Notes: generated by a model not told the origin, from the sequence alone. DNA of 64,000 nucleotides from Burkholderia sp. Nafp2/4-1b (GCF_003635165.1 NZ_ML058597.1:1164916-1228915), one strand, 5' to 3'. Shown: positions 35,588 through 45,098, numbered from the stretch's first letter. Made by a program: numbers and translations.

Positions 35588-36304
35588 TCACGATGCCGGC
35601 ATCCAGCGGCCGAAGCGTCGCTCGATCTCGCGGAACAGCATGCCGGACAGCGACGTGATCGCGAAATACACGGCTGCCACCATCAGGTAGTAGTGCATGT
35701 ATTCGCGCGTCGAGCCGGCCGCCTGCTTCGCGGTATAGAGCAGCTCGCTGTAGCCGACCACGCTGATCAGCGCGCTGTCCTTCACGAGGATCAGCCACAG
35801 GTTCGTGAAGCCGGCCAGCGCATACGGCGCCATCGCCGGCAGCGTCACGCGCCGGAATACGAGCGCCGGCGGCGCACCGAACGCGCGTGCGGCCTCGATC
35901 TGCCCGAACGGGATCGCGAGGATCGCGCCGCGGATGATCTCGGCCGCATACGCGCCCTGCACGATGCCGAGCACGATCACCGCGGCCGCGAAGCCGTTGA
36001 CCGCGACCGGCCCGACGCCGATCGCCGTCATCAGCAGGTTGAGCGCGTCGGTGCCCGCGTAGTAGAGCAGCAGGATCAGCAGCAGTTCGGGCACCGCGCG
36101 GCACAGCGTCGTGTAGCCCTGCGCGAGCCGTTCGAACGCGCGCACGCCTGACAGCTTCGCGGCCGCGCCGAGCAGCCCGAGCACGATGCCGACGACGAAC
36201 GCGCCGAGCGAAATCTCGAGCGTCACGCCCGCGCCCTGCAACAGCGCGACACCCCAGCCGTCCGGGTCCATGCCCAGGTACCTCACCCATCCCCAACCGT
36301 CCAT
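35588..36304 (-). CDS. Basic/polar amino acid ABC transporter permease (HisQ type)
   Basis: A 238-aa membrane protein of the same family, with EAARAFGAPPALVFRRVTLP as its EAA loop and several hydrophobic helices. The N-terminus MDGWGWVRYLG precedes the first helix; the ATG at 36304 has GGAGG upstream. It is the first of two permease genes after the binding protein. Confidence 0.9.
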   Translation of the reverse strand: MDGWGWVRYLGMDPDGWGVALLQGAGVTLEISLGAFVVGIVLGLLGAAAKLSGVRAFERLAQGYTTLCRAVPELLLILLLYYAGTDALNLLMTAIGVGPVAVNGFAAAVIVLGIVQGAYAAEIIRGAILAIPFGQIEAARAFGAPPALVFRRVTLPAMAPYALAGFTNLWLILVKDSALISVVGYSELLYTAKQAAGSTREYMHYYLMVAAVYFAITSLSGMLFREIERRFGRWMPAS

Positions 36305-36352
36305 GCCGCCTCCTCGTCCGTGCGTGTCGCTCGTGTGCGCTTTGCCGTGCGA

Positions 36353-37150
36353 TCAGTGCGGCCAGAGGTCGATCGGGAAATACTTCTTCGCGATCTGCGC
36401 GTACTTGCCCGATGCGTGCAGCTGCTCGAGCGCCTGGTCCATCTGCTGCTTGAGCGGTGCATCGGCCTTGCGCATGCCCGCGCCCACGCCGTAGCCGAAG
36501 ATCGCCGGATCCATCTTCACGCTGCCGGGGCCCTTCAGTTCGAATGCCGCCCCGTCCTTCGACTTCAGGAAATCGAGAATGCCGAGCTGGTCGAGATACA
36601 TCGTGTCGATGCGGCCCGCGACGAGGTCCGAGTTGCAGTCGTCCTGCGTGTTGTACAGGCGCACCGTCGCCGTCTTGCCGTAGGCCATCTTGATGAACTC
36701 CGCGTTCGCGGTCGAACCCTGCACGCCGATCACCTTGCCCTTGAGGCCGTCCGGCGTCAGCGCGAGCTTCTGGTTCTTCGCGCCGACGAAGGTGCCCGGC
36801 GTCTCGTAGTACGGCCGCGAGAACGCGATCACCTTTTGGCGCTCCGGCGTAATCGACATCGAGTTGAAGATCACGTCGATCTTGCCGCTCTGGAGCGCGG
36901 GGATGATGCCGTCCCACGCGACTTCCTTGATCTCGCACTTCGCCTTCATCTGCTCGCACACCGCGCGGATCAGGTCGGCCTCGAAGCCGCTCCACTGTCC
37001 GCTCGGGCTCTTCATCAGGAACGGCGGATACGGCTCGGCGGCCACGCCGAAGCGCAGCACGCCCGACGACGCATGCGCGGAATCGAGCGGCGCAAGCGCC
37101 GCGAGAACGAGACTCAACAGGCACAGCAGACTGCGAACGACGCGCTTCAT
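36353..37150 (-). CDS. Amino acid ABC transporter substrate-binding protein (LAO/Arg type)
   Basis: A 265-aa family 3 binding protein with a Sec signal (cleavage near SAHASSG). VAAEPYPPFL, GFEADLIRAVCEQM, DVIFNSMSITPERQKVIAFS and two Cys in EQMKAKCEI and NTQDDCNSD resemble the Lys/Arg/Orn-binding group. A basic amino acid would fit the downstream AruH-like transaminase. It follows the ATPase gene by 86 bp. Confidence 0.9.
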   Translation of the reverse strand: MKRVVRSLLCLLSLVLAALAPLDSAHASSGVLRFGVAAEPYPPFLMKSPSGQWSGFEADLIRAVCEQMKAKCEIKEVAWDGIIPALQSGKIDVIFNSMSITPERQKVIAFSRPYYETPGTFVGAKNQKLALTPDGLKGKVIGVQGSTANAEFIKMAYGKTATVRLYNTQDDCNSDLVAGRIDTMYLDQLGILDFLKSKDGAAFELKGPGSVKMDPAIFGYGVGAGMRKADAPLKQQMDQALEQLHASGKYAQIAKKYFPIDLWPH

Positions 37151-37236
37151 GGTCGGACTCCTTGCTGGAAAGAAACGGGATCGATACGGGATCGGCGCGG
37201 CCTGTCACGCAGGCTCATGCGGGCCGCGCGTGCGGT

Positions 37237-38043
37237 TCAGTGGCGTTGCCGGTGCGCGTTGACGAACTGGCGGCAGCGATCGCTCTGCGGCGCATCGAAG
37301 ATCTCGCCCGGCGTGCCGCTCTCCTCGACGCGTCCCTCGTGCAGGAACAGCACCTTGCTCGACACGTCGCGCGCGAACGCCATCTCGTGCGTGACGAGGA
37401 TCATCGTGCGGCCTTCGCATGCGAGATCGCGGATCACCTTCAGCACTTCGCCGACGCGCTCGGGATCGAGCGCGGAAGTCGGCTCGTCGAACAGCATCAC
37501 CTTCGGCCGCATCGCGAGTGCGCGTGCAATCGCGACGCGCTGCTGCTGGCCGCCGGACAGGAATGCGGGATAGACGTTGCGCTTGTCGGCGAGGCCGACG
37601 CGTTCGAGCAGCTGCTCGGCGCGCGCGATCGCTTCGGCGCGCGGCTCGCGCAGCACGTGCACGGGCATCTCGATCACGTTTTCGAGCACCGTGCGGTGCG
37701 CCCACAGGTTGAAGCTCTGGAACACCATGCCGAGCCGCGTGCGCACGCGTTCGACCTGGCGCGGATCGGTCGGCACGGTGCGGCCCTTGCGGTCGAGCTT
37801 CAGCCCGATCTCCTCGCCATCGACGACGATGCGCCCGCGGGTCGGCGTCTCCAGCAGGTTGATGCAGCGAAGCAGCGTGCTCTTGCCCGAGCCGCTCGCG
37901 CCGATCAGCGAGATCACTTCGCCTTCGCGCGCGCTCAGCGACACGCCCTTCAACACCTCCAGCTCGCCGAACCGCTTGTGCAGGTCCGTCACCTGCACGC
38001 GTTCCTCGACCGCCGTCTTCACGCTCTCCACCCGCGCCAGCAT
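37237..38043 (-). CDS. Basic/polar amino acid ABC transporter ATP-binding protein (HisP type)
   Basis: A 268-aa ABC ATPase: Walker A GASGSGKST (48-56), signature [15 protein letters not shown], Walker [16 protein letters not shown]-loop VTHEMAF. The insert GLKLDRKGRTVPTDPRQVERV is typical of the HisP/histidine-arginine branch. AGGAGACGG precedes the ATG. It is the first gene of the six-gene operon 38043-32546 and is controlled by the promoter/operator at 38130-38160. Confidence 0.92.
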   Translation of the reverse strand: MLARVESVKTAVEERVQVTDLHKRFGELEVLKGVSLSAREGEVISLIGASGSGKSTLLRCINLLETPTRGRIVVDGEEIGLKLDRKGRTVPTDPRQVERVRTRLGMVFQSFNLWAHRTVLENVIEMPVHVLREPRAEAIARAEQLLERVGLADKRNVYPAFLSGGQQQRVAIARALAMRPKVMLFDEPTSALDPERVGEVLKVIRDLACEGRTMILVTHEMAFARDVSSKVLFLHEGRVEESGTPGEIFDAPQSDRCRQFVNAHRQRH

Positions 38044-38129
38044 GCCGTCTCCTGTGTCGAATTCTCACGCCCGTCCCGCGTGGGATCGCGGCGTCTTGTT
38101 GAATGGCCGACCAACCTAATGTGGAGTCG

Positions 38130-38160
38130 AGTATAGGCTCTGTTGAACAGTGGTTCAACA
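38130..38160 (-). promoter_or_regulatory. Regulon promoter 1 with inverted-repeat operator (ABC-aruH operon)
   Basis: On the minus strand TTGAAC (38158-38153), a 17-bp spacer and TATACT (38135-38130) form the promoter of the ABC/aminotransferase operon. A 20-bp palindrome, TGTTGAAC-N4-GTTCAACA (38141-38160), overlaps the -35 and part of the spacer. The core TTGAA-N6-TTCAA recurs at 46296, 51876 and 51945, each at the same place relative to a -35. Confidence 0.75.
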
Positions 38161-38220
38161 GATTTCAATATTCCGGAAGCAAGGGTTTTCGCGGGTTCCG
38201 CGCGGCTTTCGGCGCTGTAA

Positions 38221-38250
38221 TTGAACAAGCGTCCGACACTCCCCTATAAT
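38221..38250 (+). promoter_or_regulatory. Promoter of the TetR-family regulator
   Basis: TTGAAC (38221-38226), an 18-bp spacer and a perfect TATAAT (38245-38250) lie just before the regulator's GTG. Transcription would start near 38257, giving a leader of about 25 bases that contains a four-codon ATG...TAA frame (38258-38272). The palindromic operator is ~60 bp further upstream. Confidence 0.6.
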
Positions 38251-38281
38251 CGGTGCCATGACGATTCCGTAAGGCCACTCC

Positions 38282-38938
38282 GTGAAAAAAACTCCTGGCA
38301 GCGCACCGGTCCAGACCCGCAGCCGCGGCATCCGAGAAACGCCCGCGGTGCGGCAGCAATCGATCATCGACGCAACGATGCGCTGCATCGCGCGCTACAG
38401 CTATTCGGAAACCACGATCGATCGCATCTGCGCGGAAGCGAAGGTGTCGCGCGGGCTGATCAACCATCACTTCCAGTCGAAAGACGAGCTGATGGCGCAG
38501 ACCTACAAGCGGCTCGCGGCCGACCTGCTCGACGTGTCGCGCGCGGCCGCCGCGAACGCGACCGGCCCCGAGGACAAGCTCGACGCGATCATCAAGGTGT
38601 GTTTCGCCGCGCCGGTGTTCGCGCCGAAGAACGTGAAGGTGTGGCTCGGCTTCTGGAGCGTCGCGCACAGCGACCCGGTGATCCGCAAGGCGCACAAGGA
38701 GCTGTATGCCGGCTACCGGCAGGCGCTGAAGAAACTGTTCGACCAGATCGCGGAGGTGCGCGGGGGCACCGTCGACAGCGATCTCGCGGCGCTGACGCTC
38801 ACGGCCGTGATCGACGGCTTCTGGCTCGAACTCGCGCGCGACCCGACGTCGTTCACCGCGGAAGACGCGCTGACGAGCTGCCTGCGCGTCGTCGATTCGT
38901 TCCTGCCACCGACGAAGACCACGCGCAAGCGCGCCTGA
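38282..38938 (+). CDS. TetR-family transcriptional regulator (BetI-like)
   Basis: A 218-aa repressor starting at GTG. The N-terminal HTH (ATMRCIARYSYSETTIDRIC ... VSRGLINHHFQSKDELM) and C-terminal domain (KVWLGFWSVAHSDPVIRKAH) match the BetI branch, whose known member senses choline. It is divergent from the ABC-aruH operon across a perfect 20-bp palindrome and is the only regulator inside the 32546-54164 island, so it is the leading candidate to bind the four shared operators. A terminator follows at 38988. Confidence 0.87.
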   Translation: MKKTPGSAPVQTRSRGIRETPAVRQQSIIDATMRCIARYSYSETTIDRICAEAKVSRGLINHHFQSKDELMAQTYKRLAADLLDVSRAAAANATGPEDKLDAIIKVCFAAPVFAPKNVKVWLGFWSVAHSDPVIRKAHKELYAGYRQALKKLFDQIAEVRGGTVDSDLAALTLTAVIDGFWLELARDPTSFTAEDALTSCLRVVDSFLPPTKTTRKRA

Positions 38939-38987
38939 CGGGCATCATGTACCTGGCCGCCGGCGCACGTCCGGCGGCAGATGCCAT

Positions 38988-39016
38988 GGCCTCGCACCGC
39001 GAGGCCGTTCTCGTTT
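38988..39016 (+). terminator. Terminator after the TetR gene
   Basis: A 7-bp perfect stem (38988-38994 with 39000-39006), 5-base loop and a T-rich tail (gttctcgttttc) end the regulator transcript just before the convergent decarboxylase gene. Confidence 0.65.
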
Positions 39017-40624
39017 TCAGGCCGCCCGAATCTCGATCAGGTACGGCGCATCGTGCGCGGCCGCTTCGCCGAGTGCACCGGCCAGCGATGCGCCCTCTTC
39101 GACCCGCTGCGCGCCCCATCCATACGCACGCGCGATCGCGACGAAATCGGGCGTATGCAGGTCCACGCCGACCGGCTCGACGCCGCCGTCGACCATCGCG
39201 CGCTTGATTTCCCCGTAACCGCCGTTGTTCAGCAGCACGACGATCACGCGCGCGCGGTGCTGCACCGCGGTGCCGAGCTCGGCGAGCGTGTACTGGAAGC
39301 CGCCGTCGCCGGCGATGCAGACCACCGGCCGCGACGCATCGCCGAGGCTCGCGCCGACCGCGGCCGGCAACCCGTAGCCAAGCGAGCCGAAGCCGACCGA
39401 CGCGTTGAACCAGCTGCGCGGGCGCGCTGCCGCGAAGCCGACGTTGCCCGCGTAGACGATGCGCGTCGAGTCGCCGACGATCGCCGCGTCGGGCAGCGCG
39501 TCGCGCACGCTGTCGAGCAGCGCGAGATCGCGCAGCATCTCGTCGTTCAGTTCCTGCCGCGCCGCCGCACGGCACATCGCCGCGCGCTCGGCGCCGTCGC
39601 CGCCGCCGTCGCTGCGCACCGGTGCATCGGCCGGCCATACGCGCCGCAGCGCACGCAGGGTTTCGCCGACGTCGCCGAGCAGCGGCAGCGCGGGCACCGC
39701 GTTGCGGCACAGCTGCTGCGGATCGATGTCGATCCGCACGAGCGACGCGGGCATCGAGAAGCTGCGCGTCGCATACAGGTCGTAATCCGTCGGCCCGAGT
39801 TCGGTGCCGAGCGCGACGATCGGATCGCTGTCGCGCATCAGCGCACGCACCGCGTCGGACGACGCCGACCACGACACGCCGAGCGCGTGCGCGGGCGGCA
39901 GCACGCCGCGCCCGTTGATCGTCATCACGACCGGCGCGTCGAGCGTTTCCGCGAGCCAGCGCACGTCGTCGGCCGCATGAAGCGCACCGCCGCCGGCGAG
40001 GATCAGCGGCGCGCGCGCGGCCGCCGCCTTCGCACGCAGCGCAGCGATGCCGTCGGCCGCTGCGGGCCCAGGCGCGATGCGCGGCGGTGCGGCCGTCACG
40101 GGCGGCAACGTGTCGGCCGGCGCGGCGAGCACGTCGAGCGGGATCTGGAGGTGCACCGGACGCGGCCGGCCGCCCGAGAACACCGCGAACGCGCGCGCGA
40201 TCGCCTGCGGCAGCGCGTCCGCACGCGGCACCGTGTAGCTCAACGCCGCGATGTTCTCCGCGAACGCGTGCTGGTCCGGCAATTCGTGCAGATGGCCGTT
40301 GCCCGAGCCGATGTCGCCGGACGCGTTGACGCTGGAAATCACCAGCATCGGAATCGAATCCGCATAGGCCTGCGCCATCGACGTCGCGATGTTCGTCATC
40401 CCCGGGCCGGTGATCACGAAACATACGCCCGGCTTGCCGGTTGCGCGCGCATAGCCGTCCGCCATGAAGCCGAGGCCCTGCTCGTGGCGCGCGCTCACGT
40501 GGCGCAGCGTGCTGCCGGCGAGGCCACGGTACAGCTCGATCGTGTGCACGCCGGGAATGCCGAACACCGTGTCGACGCCGTAGGCCGCGAGCAGGTCGAC
40601 CAGGTACATGCCTACTGTTTTCAT
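39017..40624 (-). CDS. ThDP-dependent decarboxylase, 2-ketoarginine decarboxylase (AruI)-like
   Basis: A 535-aa member of the acetolactate synthase/pyruvate decarboxylase superfamily. VFGIPGVHTIELYRGL, the activating Glu in SARHEQGLGFMADGYAR, and the ThDP/Mg site GDGGFQYTLAELGTA...LNNGGYG are present. It resembles AruI (5-guanidino-2-oxopentanoate decarboxylase), which makes 4-guanidinobutyraldehyde in the arginine transaminase pathway. It is the last gene of the minus-strand run that starts with the Pot-type ATPase at 46265. An acetolactate synthase role is less likely, as no small subunit gene is present. Confidence 0.75.
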   Translation of the reverse strand: MKTVGMYLVDLLAAYGVDTVFGIPGVHTIELYRGLAGSTLRHVSARHEQGLGFMADGYARATGKPGVCFVITGPGMTNIATSMAQAYADSIPMLVISSVNASGDIGSGNGHLHELPDQHAFAENIAALSYTVPRADALPQAIARAFAVFSGGRPRPVHLQIPLDVLAAPADTLPPVTAAPPRIAPGPAAADGIAALRAKAAAARAPLILAGGGALHAADDVRWLAETLDAPVVMTINGRGVLPPAHALGVSWSASSDAVRALMRDSDPIVALGTELGPTDYDLYATRSFSMPASLVRIDIDPQQLCRNAVPALPLLGDVGETLRALRRVWPADAPVRSDGGGDGAERAAMCRAAARQELNDEMLRDLALLDSVRDALPDAAIVGDSTRIVYAGNVGFAAARPRSWFNASVGFGSLGYGLPAAVGASLGDASRPVVCIAGDGGFQYTLAELGTAVQHRARVIVVLLNNGGYGEIKRAMVDGGVEPVGVDLHTPDFVAIARAYGWGAQRVEEGASLAGALGEAAAHDAPYLIEIRAA

Positions 40625-40677
40625 GTCGCTTCCATTCTTAGGTAATTGGGTGGATCACGGGCCGGACAGCGAGGCCG

Positions 40678-41316
40678 TCAATGCGCAAGCCCCGGCAGCA
40701 ATTCGCGCACGCCCTGCGCGAGCATCTGGAACGCGATCGCGGTAAGCACGATGCCCGACAGCCGCTCGACCAGCGTCCTGCCGATCTCGCCGAGCCGGCG
40801 GCACCACGACGCCGAGCACGCATACGTGAACCCGATCACGCCCGCATGCAGCACGCAGACCGCGCTCAGCGCGAGCAGGTCGGCCGGCGTGTGAAAGCGC
40901 GTCGCGGTCGTGATCACGAGCGACATCACCGCGCTGCCGATCGACAGCGGGAAGATGAGCGGCACCGCGATGTAGTTGCGCCATCGCGCATACTCGAGCC
41001 GCGTGTCGCCGCCGCTGCGTTCGTCGTTCGCCGTGCCGCGCATCATCGGGATCGACCACAGGCACAGCACGAGGCCGCCCGTCAGCGTCAGCGCGCCGAG
41101 CGTGAGGCCGAGCATGCGCAACAGGAACTGGCCGCCCCATACCGCGCCGACCATCAGCGCGGCGATCCACGCGAACAGCCTGAACGCGATCTGCCGCTGT
41201 GTCACGTCGGGAAAATGCCCGGTGACGGCCGCATACATCGGGATCGCGACCGGCGGACAGAACAGCGTCAGCAGGCCGGTCAGGAACAGCAGCACGTCGC
41301 TCGACGTCAGGGTCAT
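40678..41316 (-). CDS. MarC-family integral membrane protein
   Basis: A 212-aa protein with about six hydrophobic helices. The N-terminal half (LLTLFCPPVAIPMYAAVTG, then GLTLGALTLTGGLVLCLW) follows the MarC/UPF0056 pattern. These proteins are putative transporters; some are annotated as neutral amino-acid transporters, but function is not firm. It lies 53 bp upstream of the aruI-like gene in the same operon, so it may move a pathway intermediate. Confidence 0.75.
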   Translation of the reverse strand: MTLTSSDVLLFLTGLLTLFCPPVAIPMYAAVTGHFPDVTQRQIAFRLFAWIAALMVGAVWGGQFLLRMLGLTLGALTLTGGLVLCLWSIPMMRGTANDERSGGDTRLEYARWRNYIAVPLIFPLSIGSAVMSLVITTATRFHTPADLLALSAVCVLHAGVIGFTYACSASWCRRLGEIGRTLVERLSGIVLTAIAFQMLAQGVRELLPGLAH

Positions 41317-41379
41317 GGCTCGAACTCACATGCGGTCCGGGGTTGGAAAAGCGCGGCGGCAGCGCGGGCCGTGTCGCGC

Positions 41380-42108
41380 TCAGTCCTGCGCGGCTTCCTG
41401 CGGCGCACGCTCGCGCGGCCGCATGTCGCCGTCGAAATCGTCGAGCGACGGAAACGCCATCGGTTCGAGCCGGTCGAGGTGCGTCAGATAGTCGTCGTAG
41501 CGCTCGAGCACGGCCGCGCGCTCCGCGTCGCCGATGTACGGCACGTGATAGCCGACGAACGACGGCAGCACGTCGAAGCCCGCGTAACCGAGCGTCCCGC
41601 GCAGCACGTGGCGCAGCATCAGGTCCATCTCGCCGTGCACGCCGTCCGCACCGAACATGTAGTCGCGGCCGCCGCACGTGTAGGCGAGCAACGCGCGCTT
41701 GCCGCGCATCCCGCCACGATCGTAGAAACGCACGCCGCCGTACACCTTGCCCGACACGAGCACGCGGTCGATCCAGCCTTTCATGATCGCCGGCACCGAA
41801 CACCAGAACAGCGGGAAGCTGAGGATTAGCAAGTCGCACGCGGCGAGCTTGTCGAGCTCCGCGGCGATGTCCGGCGCGATCGCGTGCGCGGCGACGTTCT
41901 CGCGTTGCTCGAGCGCGTAGACGAGATAGTCCGGGTTCTTGCGCACGCCGAAATCGGCCGCGCTCGCGACCGGATTCCACTGCATCGCGTACAGGTCGGA
42001 CACCGTCACGGTGTGGCCCTGCGCTTCGAGCGTGCTCACCGCGCGGTGCAGCATCGACGTCGTGAACGACTGCGGTTCGGGATGGGCGTGAACGATCAGG
42101 ACTTTCAT
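41380..42108 (-). CDS. NAD(P)H dehydrogenase (quinone)/flavodoxin-fold oxidoreductase
   Basis: A 242-aa flavoprotein of the NQO1/MdaB/KefF family: FMN/FAD phosphate motif VLIVHAHPEPQSFTTS, LILSFPLFWCSVPAIMKGWIDRVL and GGRDYMFG. It reduces quinones or other acceptors with NAD(P)H. It starts 41 bp after the second Pot-type permease gene. Its role in the operon is unclear; redox recycling or detoxification of an aldehyde/quinone is possible. Confidence 0.86.
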   Translation of the reverse strand: MKVLIVHAHPEPQSFTTSMLHRAVSTLEAQGHTVTVSDLYAMQWNPVASAADFGVRKNPDYLVYALEQRENVAAHAIAPDIAAELDKLAACDLLILSFPLFWCSVPAIMKGWIDRVLVSGKVYGGVRFYDRGGMRGKRALLAYTCGGRDYMFGADGVHGEMDLMLRHVLRGTLGYAGFDVLPSFVGYHVPYIGDAERAAVLERYDDYLTHLDRLEPMAFPSLDDFDGDMRPRERAPQEAAQD

Positions 42109-42149
42109 GGTGCGCGTTTTCTCCGCAACGTAACGTTGAAGGGTTGAAT

Positions 42150-42944
42150 TCAGACGGCGCCGGCCGCGCGCTTGCGCAGCAGCGACAGGCCGATCGCGAC
42201 GCAGGTCGCGACGAGCAGCAGCGTGGACACCGACGCGATCGCAGGATCGACGTTCTCGCGCATCCCGTCCCACATGCGGCGCGGCAGCGTGTATACGTTG
42301 CGGCTCGAGATGAACAGCGTGACGACGAGTTCGTCCCACGACAGGATGAACGCGAACACCGCGGCCGACAGCACGCCCGGCTTGATCGAAGGCAGGATCA
42401 CGTAGCGCAGCGTTTGCGCGACGTTCGCGCCGAGGCTGCGCGATGCCTGCTCGATGCGCAGCCCGACGGTCGCGAGCGATGCGGAAACCGCGACCACCAC
42501 GTAAGGCACCGACAGCACGACGTGCGACAGGATCGCGGCCGGGTAGCTGTCGAGCATCCCGAGTTCACCCCACAGCCGGTAGAACGCGAGCGCCGACACG
42601 ATCGGCGGCACGATCAGCGGGAACAGGATCACGCCGCGCACGAACTCGCCGCGCCGCGACGCGACCTTCCACAGCCCGATCGCGCACAGCGTGCCGAGCG
42701 TGACCGAGATCGCCGACGACACCAGCGCGATCAGCGCGCTCTGCAGGAAGCTCGCCACCCAGCCGTCGTCGTCGAACAGCACGCGGTAGTGCCGCAGCGA
42801 CAGCGCGCCGTCCGGCATCGACAGGTAGTCGCTCGGCGTCAACGACACCGGCACCGACACGAGCAGCGGCAGCATCAGGAACAGGATCGCGGCCCACGCG
42901 ATGCCCACCACCAGCGCACGCCCTGCGGTCATTCGGGTTGTCAT
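42150..42944 (-). CDS. Pot-type ABC transporter permease (PotC-like)
   Basis: A 264-aa permease with six predicted helices and the EAA loop EQASRSLGANVAQTLRYVILP. Its ATG at 42944 has GGAGGA seven bases upstream; a longer frame continues into the neighbouring permease and is not used. It forms the channel with the PotB-like protein. The family carries polyamines, opines, thiamine and other cationic or polar compounds. Confidence 0.88.
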   Translation of the reverse strand: MTTRMTAGRALVVGIAWAAILFLMLPLLVSVPVSLTPSDYLSMPDGALSLRHYRVLFDDDGWVASFLQSALIALVSSAISVTLGTLCAIGLWKVASRRGEFVRGVILFPLIVPPIVSALAFYRLWGELGMLDSYPAAILSHVVLSVPYVVVAVSASLATVGLRIEQASRSLGANVAQTLRYVILPSIKPGVLSAAVFAFILSWDELVVTLFISSRNVYTLPRRMWDGMRENVDPAIASVSTLLLVATCVAIGLSLLRKRAAGAV

Positions 42945-42964
42945 CGGAACGTCCTCCGGTCGGG

Positions 42965-43840
42965 TCAGCGCGCGCCGAACAGCTCGCGCAGGTCGATGAA
43001 ACGCGCGAGCAGCGCGAGCGCGGCCAGGATCGACGCCAGCAGCAGCGACGCGAGCGCCGCGCCGCTGCCCCAGTTCACGAGCTGCAGGATCTGCGTGCTG
43101 ATGTATTCGGCGATCATCACCGTGCGGCCGCCGCCGAGGATCACCGGCGTCACGTAGAAGCCGAGCGAGAAGATGAACACGAGGATCGCCGCGCCGACGA
43201 TGCCCGGCCGTGTCTGCGGGAAATACACCTTGCGGAACGTGACGAACGCACCGGCGCCGAGCCCCTGCGACGCGCGCGCGAGCTGCGGGTCGATGCCCTT
43301 CATGTTCGCGTACAGCGGCAACACCGCGTACGGAATCATGAAGTGGATCATCCCGATCACGACGCCGACCTCGTTGCGCATCAGCGGCAGCGGCGCGTCG
43401 ATCAGCCCGATGCGCAGCAGCAGCGTGTTGACGAGCCCCTGTTCGCCGAGCAGGAACAGCCACGAGAACGCACGCACCAGCACCGACGCCCAGAACGGCA
43501 CGAGCAAGCCGAACAGCAGCGCCATCCGCTGACGCGCGCCGACGTGCGCCATCGCATACGCAATCGCATAGCCGAGCGCGACCGAGCACACGGTCGTGAC
43601 CGCGCACACGCGCAGCGTGGTCCACAGCACGCGGTGCACGCCGTGGTTGTCGAGCAGCCGCGCGTAGTTCTGCAGGCCCGGCTCGGGCACGGTGAAGCCG
43701 AGCCACAGCACGCGCACGAGCGGATACACGTACAGCACGATCAGCACCGCGAGCAGCGGCACGACGAGCAGCCAATAGCGATCGGCTTTCGCGCGGCCGA
43801 GCGGGACGGCGCGCGCGACGGGAGTAGACAAGGTATTCAT
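42965..43840 (-). CDS. Pot-type ABC transporter permease (PotB-like)
   Basis: A 291-aa permease with a basic N-terminus, about six helices and the EAA loop ARASQGLGAGAFVTFRKVYFP. It starts 25 bp after the binding-protein gene and is followed 20 bp later by the PotC-like gene. Confidence 0.88.
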   Translation of the reverse strand: MNTLSTPVARAVPLGRAKADRYWLLVVPLLAVLIVLYVYPLVRVLWLGFTVPEPGLQNYARLLDNHGVHRVLWTTLRVCAVTTVCSVALGYAIAYAMAHVGARQRMALLFGLLVPFWASVLVRAFSWLFLLGEQGLVNTLLLRIGLIDAPLPLMRNEVGVVIGMIHFMIPYAVLPLYANMKGIDPQLARASQGLGAGAFVTFRKVYFPQTRPGIVGAAILVFIFSLGFYVTPVILGGGRTVMIAEYISTQILQLVNWGSGAALASLLLASILAALALLARFIDLRELFGAR

Positions 43841-43865
43841 GGCGTCACGCTCACGAAGCGGCGGC

Positions 43866-44975
43866 TCAGGACGACATCAGGTCGGTGTACTGCGCGAGCG
43901 TCGCTTCGTAGTGCTGCGCCCACCACTCGGGATTCACCTTGCACTGCTTCGCCCAGTTCTCGGGCGTGCCCGGATTGTCGGCGCGCAGCGCCTGCGGCAC
44001 CGCGGCGGTCGCGGCCGGCGTCACCGGCCCGTTACCGAGCAGCGACAACAGGCGCACCTGCGGCTCGACACCCTGCACGAACTTGATGAACTGCCACACA
44101 GCATCGCCCGACGGGTTGTTCTTCGGCACGCCCCACACGTCGCACGACGCGAGCCCTTGCTCCCACGTATAGCGGAACCGGCCGTTGCTCTCGCGCTGGA
44201 TCACGTTCGCGCGCGTGTGCCAGATGCATGCCATGCTGACTTCGCCGTTGCGCAGCAGTTGCAGGCTGTCCGCGCCCGAATCCCACAACAGCACGTTCGA
44301 GCGCAGTTCCTTCAGTTTCTTCAGCGCGCGCGGCACGTCGATCGGATAGACCTTGTCCTTGTCGACTCCGTCGGCCATCAGCGCGGCTTCGAGCGCGCCG
44401 CCCATCCACTTCCACAGCCCGCGCTTGCCCGGAAACTTGCCGACGTTCCAGAAATCGGCCCAGTTCTTCGGCGGATTCGCGCCGAACTTGCGCGCGTCGT
44501 AGACGAGCACGTAGCTCAGCAGATACGACGGCACGCCGAAGTCCGATGCGAGCCCCGGCAGCGTATTGCGGCCCACGACCGAATAATCGATCGGCCGCAG
44601 GAAGCCCTGCTTGCCGAGCTTGATCGCCGCGAAGCCGTCGAGGTCCATCACGTCCCAGATCACGTTCCGGTTCTCGACCATCGCCTTGATCTTGCCGTCC
44701 TCCGGCGACGAGTCGTAGCCCATCCGGATCCCGCTCGCCTTCGTGAACGGGTCCATGTAGGCCGAGCGGAACGCCGAGCGCGCTTCGCCGCCCCACGCGC
44801 TGAGCACGATTTCCTTCGGGTTCGACGCCCGCGCGTCCGTCGCGCCGAGCGACAGCAGCGTCGGCGCGATGCCGGCGGCCGCGCACAGCCGCAGAAAATC
44901 GCGGCGGCGCCGCGACGTCGCGGGCTGAAGATCGCGTGCTTGGTCGAGCAGGTCCTGCAGATAGCGGTTCGTCAT
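43866..44975 (-). CDS. Pot-type ABC transporter substrate-binding protein (PotD-like), probable Tat substrate
   Basis: A 369-aa periplasmic binding protein. The N-terminus contains SRRRRDFLRLCAAAGIAP, a twin-arginine-type signal, with cleavage near DARASN. The mature part (VLSAWGGEARSAF, GYDSSPEDGKIKAMVENR, WDVMDLDGFAAIK) belongs to the PotD/PotF-like family 1 binding proteins. The ligand is probably cationic; polyamines, guanidino compounds or quaternary amines are all compatible. GGAGGAGAC precedes the ATG. Confidence 0.88.
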   Translation of the reverse strand: MTNRYLQDLLDQARDLQPATSRRRRDFLRLCAAAGIAPTLLSLGATDARASNPKEIVLSAWGGEARSAFRSAYMDPFTKASGIRMGYDSSPEDGKIKAMVENRNVIWDVMDLDGFAAIKLGKQGFLRPIDYSVVGRNTLPGLASDFGVPSYLLSYVLVYDARKFGANPPKNWADFWNVGKFPGKRGLWKWMGGALEAALMADGVDKDKVYPIDVPRALKKLKELRSNVLLWDSGADSLQLLRNGEVSMACIWHTRANVIQRESNGRFRYTWEQGLASCDVWGVPKNNPSGDAVWQFIKFVQGVEPQVRLLSLLGNGPVTPAATAAVPQALRADNPGTPENWAKQCKVNPEWWAQHYEATLAQYTDLMSS

Positions 44976-45098
44976 GGTGTCTCCTCCAGGCTGGTCAGCG
45001 CCCGCACGCGTCTCGTCGTTTTCGGGCGTCGGGGAATCGGCGACGACGACGGCGGGCGCCGCGCCGCGCGCAATGCATGCAATGCAACGCTCGCCGCG

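Noticed and set aside
42136-42152. A further TTGAA/TTCA pair near the end of the PotC-like gene as a fifth regulon site
   Set aside because: The half-sites are eight bases apart, the second is incomplete, and there is no promoter in register with it.
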